Assembly (NCBI GenBank): GCA_023653075.1
Contig: JAMNXQ010000019.1
Location: 1 to 39,721 of the forward strand
Source: Algoriphagus sp.
GTDB lineage: Bacteria > Bacteroidota > Bacteroidia > Cytophagales > Cyclobacteriaceae
Direction: 5' to 3'
Length of the DNA: 39,721 nucleotides
Of this stretch, positions 35,486 to 39,721 are shown piece after piece (position 1 is the stretch's first letter; every line of letters starts with the position of its first letter). Under the pieces are notes generated by a model that was not told where the DNA came from, ran no database searches, and saw only the letters and a program-made list of their open reading frames with translations. Made by a program: the position numbers and the translations under genes.

Positions 35486-35507
35486 CATTCGAGGTTTTTC
35501 CCGAATG
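35486..35507 (+). promoter_or_regulatory. Short inverted repeat upstream of the malonate cassette
   Basis: CATTCG (35486-35491) and CGAATG (35502-35507) with a ten-base spacer lie 43 bp after pgl and about 80 bp before the chosen synthetase start. A downstream TATATTTC (35566-35573) resembles a -7 motif. No T-tract follows, so an operator is as likely as a weak terminator. Confidence 0.3.
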
Positions 35508-35587
35508 TGAATGTATGCTAGGCACCGCAAATGGATAAGGACCTAGTTTCTGACGCTGTTTTTTTTATATTTCAGAAAATTAGTTCC

Positions 35588-37078
35588 ATGCGCACCCTTT
35601 TTAACCAAGCCCAGCGGCGTCCCGGTTCGATAGCAATCCTAGATGCCCAAGGAGCCCATACCTACGAAAGCCTTTGGTCCAAAAGCTCTCAAATCGCACT
35701 TCAACTGCTTGCAGGAAAAGCTGATTTGAACCAGGAGCGTATTGCCTTTATGGTATCTCCAGGGCTAAATTACGTGGCTACACTTTGGGGCATTTGGAAA
35801 GCGGGAGGTATCGCCGTACCGCTCTGCCTGAGTTACCCATTGCCTTCCTTGGCTTATGTAATTGAGGATACCCAAGCATCAGCCTTAGTGGTGGAGCCTT
35901 CCTTTAGTGAACTTCTCGGAGACTATGCTCAAGAAAAAGGAATTCCTTTTCACCAGGTCAAAGACCTACAGCTAGGGTTTGTAACTGCATCCTTGCCTGA
36001 CATTGCTCTGAATCGAGGAGCTTTGATTTTATATACCTCCGGTACAACTAGTTTACCTAAAGGGGTGCTCACTACCCATGCCAATCTAGAAGCGCAAATC
36101 AACACCTTGATTGTCGCCTGGCAGTGGACTTCTAGCGATCACACACTCTGCCTTCTGCCCCTACACCATGTACATGGTTTGATCAATGTAGTATCCTGTG
36201 CACTTGGGGCTGGCGCCACCCTACAGTTTCTTCATCCCTTCCAAGTTTATACTGTTTTTTCTATTTTTCTAGAAGCTAAGGTCAATGTGTTTATGGCCGT
36301 GCCTACCATCTATTTCAAACTGATTTGTGAATTTGACTCGTATTCAGAAAAAAAGAAAGCATCGCTTTCTTACTGCATGAACTCCTTTCGACTGATGGTG
36401 TCCGGATCTGCAGCGCTTCCTGTGTCGGTGATGGAAAAATGGAAACAAGTATCTGGTCATACCCTTTTGGAGCGTTACGGCATGACCGAAATTGGCATGG
36501 CCATCAGCAATCCCTACCAAGGTGAACGCCGTGCAGGCTACATCGGTACTCCATTACCTGGCGTTCAAGTTCGCTTGGTTGATGAGCAAGAGCAGGAAGT
36601 CGCTCTTGGTCTTCCTGGGGAAATCCAAATTCAAGGGCCAGGAGTTTTTGCCAACTATTGGGGAAATGAAGAAGCTACCGCAAAAGCATTTACCAAATCT
36701 GGCTGGTTTAAAACAGGCGACATTGCGGTAATTGAAGCCAACTACTACCGAATTTTGGGCCGAGACTCCATCGACATCATCAAGTCAGGAGGCTACAAAA
36801 TCTCCGCCTTAGAAATTGAAGAGGTATTGCGAAGCCATGCTTTGGTCAAGGACTGCGCAGTAGTTGGTATTCCCAATGAGGAATGGGGAGAGCTGGTAGC
36901 AGCTGTACTCGTCCTCGAACGAGAACTGAACCTTAGGGATTTGAAGAACTGGCTGAAGGAACGTCTACCCACCTACAAATCACCAAAGGAGTACCGGATT
37001 CTAGCAGACCTCCCCCGCAATGCGATGGGAAAAGTGGTCAAAAATGAATTAAAATCGATTTTTTCTTCCACCACCTAA
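35588..37078 (+). CDS. Malonyl-CoA synthetase-like acyl-CoA synthetase (MatB/ACSF3 type)
   Basis: This AMP-forming acyl-CoA synthetase has 496 residues from ATG 35588 (an upstream ATG at 35531 would add 19 residues but lies upstream of the likely promoter). The P-loop is LYTSGTTSLPKGV (150-162). The acyl-binding and adenylation motifs include LLPLHHVHGLINV, LLERYGMTEIGMAISNP and GYIGTPLPGVQV, close to human ACSF3 and bacterial MatB. The C-terminal GRDSIDIIKSGGYKIS and the PRNAMGKVVKNEL lysine are intact. Next to a malonate transporter, the likely reaction is malonate + CoA + ATP to malonyl-CoA. Confidence 0.88.
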   Translation: MRTLFNQAQRRPGSIAILDAQGAHTYESLWSKSSQIALQLLAGKADLNQERIAFMVSPGLNYVATLWGIWKAGGIAVPLCLSYPLPSLAYVIEDTQASALVVEPSFSELLGDYAQEKGIPFHQVKDLQLGFVTASLPDIALNRGALILYTSGTTSLPKGVLTTHANLEAQINTLIVAWQWTSSDHTLCLLPLHHVHGLINVVSCALGAGATLQFLHPFQVYTVFSIFLEAKVNVFMAVPTIYFKLICEFDSYSEKKKASLSYCMNSFRLMVSGSAALPVSVMEKWKQVSGHTLLERYGMTEIGMAISNPYQGERRAGYIGTPLPGVQVRLVDEQEQEVALGLPGEIQIQGPGVFANYWGNEEATAKAFTKSGWFKTGDIAVIEANYYRILGRDSIDIIKSGGYKISALEIEEVLRSHALVKDCAVVGIPNEEWGELVAAVLVLERELNLRDLKNWLKERLPTYKSPKEYRILADLPRNAMGKVVKNELKSIFSSTT

Positions 37079-37090
37079 ACCAAAATCGAG

Positions 37091-37450
37091 ATGATTAAAG
37101 GACTTGCCTTATTAGCCGCTTGCTTCCTGCTCGGTATGTGGTGCGGAGCAGTACTAGGCACCTGGTTGGGAATCGATGCCAATGTCGGTGGTGTGGGATT
37201 TGCGATGGTGTTTTTGCTTCTCGGCAAAGAATACGTAACAAGTAAAGGCTGGTGGAATGGGGACTTCGGATTTGGATTAGAGTTTTGGAACAAACTCTAC
37301 ATTCCCATTGTGATCGCCATGGCAGCAAGTTTGAATGTCAAATCTGCCGTCTCTGCTGGTCTACTGGCATTTTTGGCGGGCACCTTGCCAGTCCTCCTCG
37401 CATTTGGCGTAGTGAAAGTCTTACTCAAGCAAGTAAATCCAGAAAAATGA
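37091..37450 (+). CDS. madL: Malonate transporter subunit MadL
   Basis: This is a 119-residue membrane protein with four hydrophobic helices. The start MIKGLALLAACFLLGMWCGAVLG and the segment IDANVGGVGFAMVFLLLGKE match the MadL family, first described in the sodium-dependent malonate carrier of Malonomonas rubra. It begins 12 bp after the synthetase and overlaps madM by ATGA. Together MadL and MadM form the carrier. Confidence 0.88.
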   Translation: MIKGLALLAACFLLGMWCGAVLGTWLGIDANVGGVGFAMVFLLLGKEYVTSKGWWNGDFGFGLEFWNKLYIPIVIAMAASLNVKSAVSAGLLAFLAGTLPVLLAFGVVKVLLKQVNPEK

Positions 37451-38208
37451 AGGAACTCGAAGTCATACTAGACAAAAATGGACTCATCGTCGCCTTTCTT
37501 TTTGTGGGGATCCTTACTTTGGCGTCCGATGTATTTTCAAAAAAGACCTTGAATGGACGTATTCCTGGTTCAGCCTTAGCCATTGGCTTGGCTTTGTGGT
37601 TAGGCTATTTAGGAGGTGTTTTTACCGATGGCGAACAAGGACTCGCAGACCTCTCCTATTTCAAAGGCTTGTCGACTTTGGGAGGTTCCATGTTTCGTGA
37701 TTTCGCCATTGTAGCCACGGCTACTGGAGCAAGTTTCGTCCTAATCCGCAGAAGTGGAATGCTCGGCTTGGTTTCTTTGATCCTTGGAATTGGTCTATTT
37801 TTCGGGTTTGGAGTGGCCATTGGCTGGCTGATGGGTTACCGCGACGCAAGCAGCCTTTGTACGATTGGAGCAGGAGCCTGCACCTATATTGTAGGTCCTG
37901 TCACCGGAGGTGCCCTAGGTGCTTCCTCCGAAGTTATTGCCTTGAGTATCGGTACGGGAGTAGTCAAGACCATCGCAGTTACTCTATTGACCCCTGTTTT
38001 GGCCAAATGGATCGGGTTAAATTCTCCTGGAGCCGCTATGGCTTACGGGGGAATCATGGGCACTTCCAGTGGAGTTGCAGCAGGATTAGCAGCCACTGAC
38101 CCTACCTTGGTTCCTTATGGTGCGGTCACCGCTACCTTTTACACCGGATTGGGTTGCCTGGTTTGTCCCTCTTTGTTTTACCTGATCCTATCCACCCTCT
38201 TGGGATAA
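37447..38208 (+). CDS. madM: Malonate transporter subunit MadM
   Basis: This 253-residue membrane protein has about eight hydrophobic segments. Characteristic parts are FVGILTLASDVFSKKTLNGRIPGSALAIG near the N-terminus, DASSLCTIGAGACTYIVGPVTGGALGASSEVIALSIGTG in the middle, and AMAYGGIMGTSSGVAAGLAATDP near the end. The ATG at 37447 lies in the madL stop. A longer frame upstream is the shadow of madL. The carrier is expected to import malonate with sodium ions. Confidence 0.9.
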   Translation: MKELEVILDKNGLIVAFLFVGILTLASDVFSKKTLNGRIPGSALAIGLALWLGYLGGVFTDGEQGLADLSYFKGLSTLGGSMFRDFAIVATATGASFVLIRRSGMLGLVSLILGIGLFFGFGVAIGWLMGYRDASSLCTIGAGACTYIVGPVTGGALGASSEVIALSIGTGVVKTIAVTLLTPVLAKWIGLNSPGAAMAYGGIMGTSSGVAAGLAATDPTLVPYGAVTATFYTGLGCLVCPSLFYLILSTLLG

Positions 38209-38224
38209 TCTAACTTACCTTGCC

Positions 38225-39571
38225 ATGATAAAAACCAGCCCTTACTCCTACCAAATACTCCTTATTTTGTTCCTGCTACTGGGTGTGCAGGCTTGCAAAA
38301 ATCCGGAACCCACTGAAAAGCAAGTGGAGGCTCCCTTGACTATCACGGAGATTGAACAAGAGATCAAAAACTACATCTCCCACACCACCCAGGAGAATGG
38401 GGGCTTTTTCCCCGTAAAAGACGAAAACCACGACTTAAAAATGAAGTTGGTCCGAGTTCATACGGAATACCTATCCAATCTGGGGCCCAACAGCCACTTC
38501 GCTTGTGTAGACTTGGTCGACGAAAGCGGGGAGGTGTACGATGTGGACTTTTTTATGGAGGGTACGCCTGGGGAGATGAACATCACCCAAACCTCCGTCC
38601 ATAAATTGAATGGAAAGCCTTATTACAGTTGGAAACAAAATGCAGACAAAACCTGGTACAAAATGCCGCTAGAGCAATCCGATAACTCCCTCCTTGGAGT
38701 CAAAGAAGGTAAAGATAGTTTCGAATTTTACTACACCATTAGGCTACCTACCCTTACCGAGTCGGCAGAAATCTGGGTTCCTTTAGCCCTGTCGGATGCA
38801 TTTCAAGAAGTGAAAATCTTGGAAAAGAAGTTGCCCGTTTCCAGCAAAGTCCTGAAAGACCAAGCAAATAAAAACGAAGTGCTCTACATGAGCCTAGGCC
38901 CGGAGCACAGTGGACAGCAAATTTCCATTTCCTATGCCGTGACGCGTAGCGAAAAAGGCCCTTATGCCGAGGCGCTGCCCAATCCAGCCGTTTACCTAAA
39001 AGGAAATAAACTGATGCCTGTGGGAGGACGCTTTGAAGAAATTGCGAAAGAGGCCTTGGGCGAAAAAATTAAGGAGTCCCACCTGATTCAAGCACGCAGA
39101 TTATACGACTACATCATCGAAACGATGCGTTACATGAAATTTGGGGACTTTGGACGTGGGGACTCCAATTATGCCTGTGACTCCAAAACAGGGAATTGTT
39201 CTGAATTTCATTCCTACTTCATCTCTTTAGCCCGTTCGGTAGGCATTCCTGCTCGCTTTGCGATTGGAGCCTCCATTCCTTCAGACAGAAATGAAGGGGG
39301 CATGGATGGGTACCATTGCTGGGCGGAATTTTATGCAGATGGCAAGTGGTGGCCTGTGGACATCAGTGAAGCCAACAAGTACACGGCCTTGGCTACCTAT
39401 TACTTTGGCAGGCATCCGGCCAATCGAATTGAGTTTACACGAGGAAGGGACCTGGAATTAAATCCTGGACCTACCACAGGGCCGATCAATTTTTTAGTCT
39501 ATCCCTATTTAGAGGTAGGCGGCAAAGAAATTAAAGCCCCAACTACCTTCACCTTCCTACGGAAATCGTAA
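38225..39571 (+). CDS. Transglutaminase-like domain lipoprotein
   Basis: This 448-residue lipoprotein has the signal peptide MIKTSPYSYQILLILFLLLG ending in the lipobox GVQAC (Cys at about residue 24). The C-terminal half is a transglutaminase-core domain with an intact Cys-His-Asp triad: Cys in TGNCSEFHSYF, His in GYHCWAEFYADG and Asp in WWPVDISEAN. The N-terminal half is beta-rich and unrecognised. Members act as periplasmic proteases or amidases in Bacteroidota, with unknown substrate. The gene follows madM by 16 bp, and its stop is six bases before the IS end. Confidence 0.85.
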   Translation: MIKTSPYSYQILLILFLLLGVQACKNPEPTEKQVEAPLTITEIEQEIKNYISHTTQENGGFFPVKDENHDLKMKLVRVHTEYLSNLGPNSHFACVDLVDESGEVYDVDFFMEGTPGEMNITQTSVHKLNGKPYYSWKQNADKTWYKMPLEQSDNSLLGVKEGKDSFEFYYTIRLPTLTESAEIWVPLALSDAFQEVKILEKKLPVSSKVLKDQANKNEVLYMSLGPEHSGQQISISYAVTRSEKGPYAEALPNPAVYLKGNKLMPVGGRFEEIAKEALGEKIKESHLIQARRLYDYIIETMRYMKFGDFGRGDSNYACDSKTGNCSEFHSYFISLARSVGIPARFAIGASIPSDRNEGGMDGYHCWAEFYADGKWWPVDISEANKYTALATYYFGRHPANRIEFTRGRDLELNPGPTTGPINFLVYPYLEVGGKEIKAPTTFTFLRKS

Positions 39572-39607
39572 AAAAAAGAGGCTGTCTCAAAAGTCTCTTA
39601 AAATTAG

Positions 39608-39635
39608 AAGGCTAGTCGATTTCTCGGCTAGCCTT
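39608..39635 (+). terminator. Terminator-like hairpin inside the IS left end
   Basis: AAGGCTAGTCGA and TCGGCTAGCCTT form a 12-pair stem (one G-U) with a TTTC loop, followed by TCTTGTTT. It lies upstream of the transposase and would reduce transcription entering from the host gene. Confidence 0.6.
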
Positions 39636-39667
39636 TCTTGTTTAACTCAAAATTGTTATTTTGAGGT

Positions 39668-39721
39668 GTGCAAAAACAAGACACGAATATAGTCTTTAAA
39701 GACTACACGACCAACCAGCTG
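39668..39721 (+). CDS. IS1182-like transposase, N-terminal fragment (18 residues visible)
   Basis: A GTG at 39668 opens a frame to the window edge reading VQKQDTNIVFKDYTTNQL. The FKDY motif near the N-terminus is typical of IS1182 transposases. The identification rests on this short piece plus the terminal repeat. Confidence 0.6.
   Translation, partial: MQKQDTNIVFKDYTTNQL

Larger units (their letters stand above)
39578..39721 (+). mobile_element. Left end of an IS1182-like insertion sequence (truncated by the window)
   Basis: The sequence GAGGCTGTCTCAAAAGTC at 39578-39595 resembles the terminal inverted repeat of Bacteroidota IS1182-family elements. A hairpin (39608-39635) and the transposase start follow. 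The other end and any target duplication are outside the window. It inserted 6 bp after the transglutaminase stop codon. Confidence 0.7.

Overview
The window looks like a chromosomal segment of a Bacteroidota bacterium of the order Cytophagales, most likely a Cyclobacteriaceae or Algoriphagus-like organism. The signs are a short 287-residue primary sigma factor, a bacillithiol deacetylase (BshB1), a carboxypeptidase-regulatory/DUF5686 outer-membrane protein, a START-like protein, many TAnnTTTG-type -7 promoter motifs with weak ribosome binding sites, and an IS1182-type element at the right edge. This placement is inferred from gene families and signals, not from a database search.

Positions 1-17.7 kb are mostly minus strand and mostly housekeeping: yqgE; pdxH (plus strand) abutting bshB1; trxB with an M23/LysM peptidase and bshB1 as a probable operon; the primary sigma factor; rpsO-terminator-pnp; an LptF/LptG-type permease; a START-like protein; the classical thrS-infC-rpmI-rplT translation operon; and a DUF5686 outer-membrane protein. 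Inserted among these at 10.4-11.7 kb is an unusual plus-strand stretch. It holds three decayed tRNA-Met-like units on a 111-112 bp period, each with a hairpin inserted in the D-arm, followed by one intact tRNA-Met(CAT) with a terminator and a small membrane-protein/XRE-regulator gene pair.

Positions 17.8-24.4 kb are mixed in orientation: L-2-hydroxyglutarate oxidase, a YheT-type hydrolase, a BaiN/HI0933-type flavoprotein, an exported cysteine-rich protein with DnaJ-like zinc-finger motifs, a TPR lipoprotein and dapD, then a 645-bp gene-poor gap.

Positions 24.4-39.6 kb are entirely plus strand. First comes a compact, translationally coupled metal-uptake operon: a DtxR/MntR-family regulator, a TroA-like lipoprotein, an ATPase, a permease carrying a C-terminal DtxR-like sensor module, and a second permease. 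Two related palindromic sites lie upstream, one of them inside the probable promoter. Then follow a thioredoxin-like protein and mnmE, a repeat-rich intergenic region, a serine hydrolase, and a glucokinase-zwf-pgl set for the oxidative pentose phosphate branch. Next is an apparent malonate-assimilation cassette (ACSF3/MatB-like synthetase plus MadL and MadM transporter subunits), then a transglutaminase-like lipoprotein. The window ends in the left end of an IS1182-like insertion sequence.

The most interesting items are the ABC permease fused to a complete DtxR-like module with all six C-terminal metal-ligand positions kept, the tandem tRNA-Met-derived array with a 5'-to-3' decay gradient, and the decarboxylase-free malonate uptake and activation cassette.
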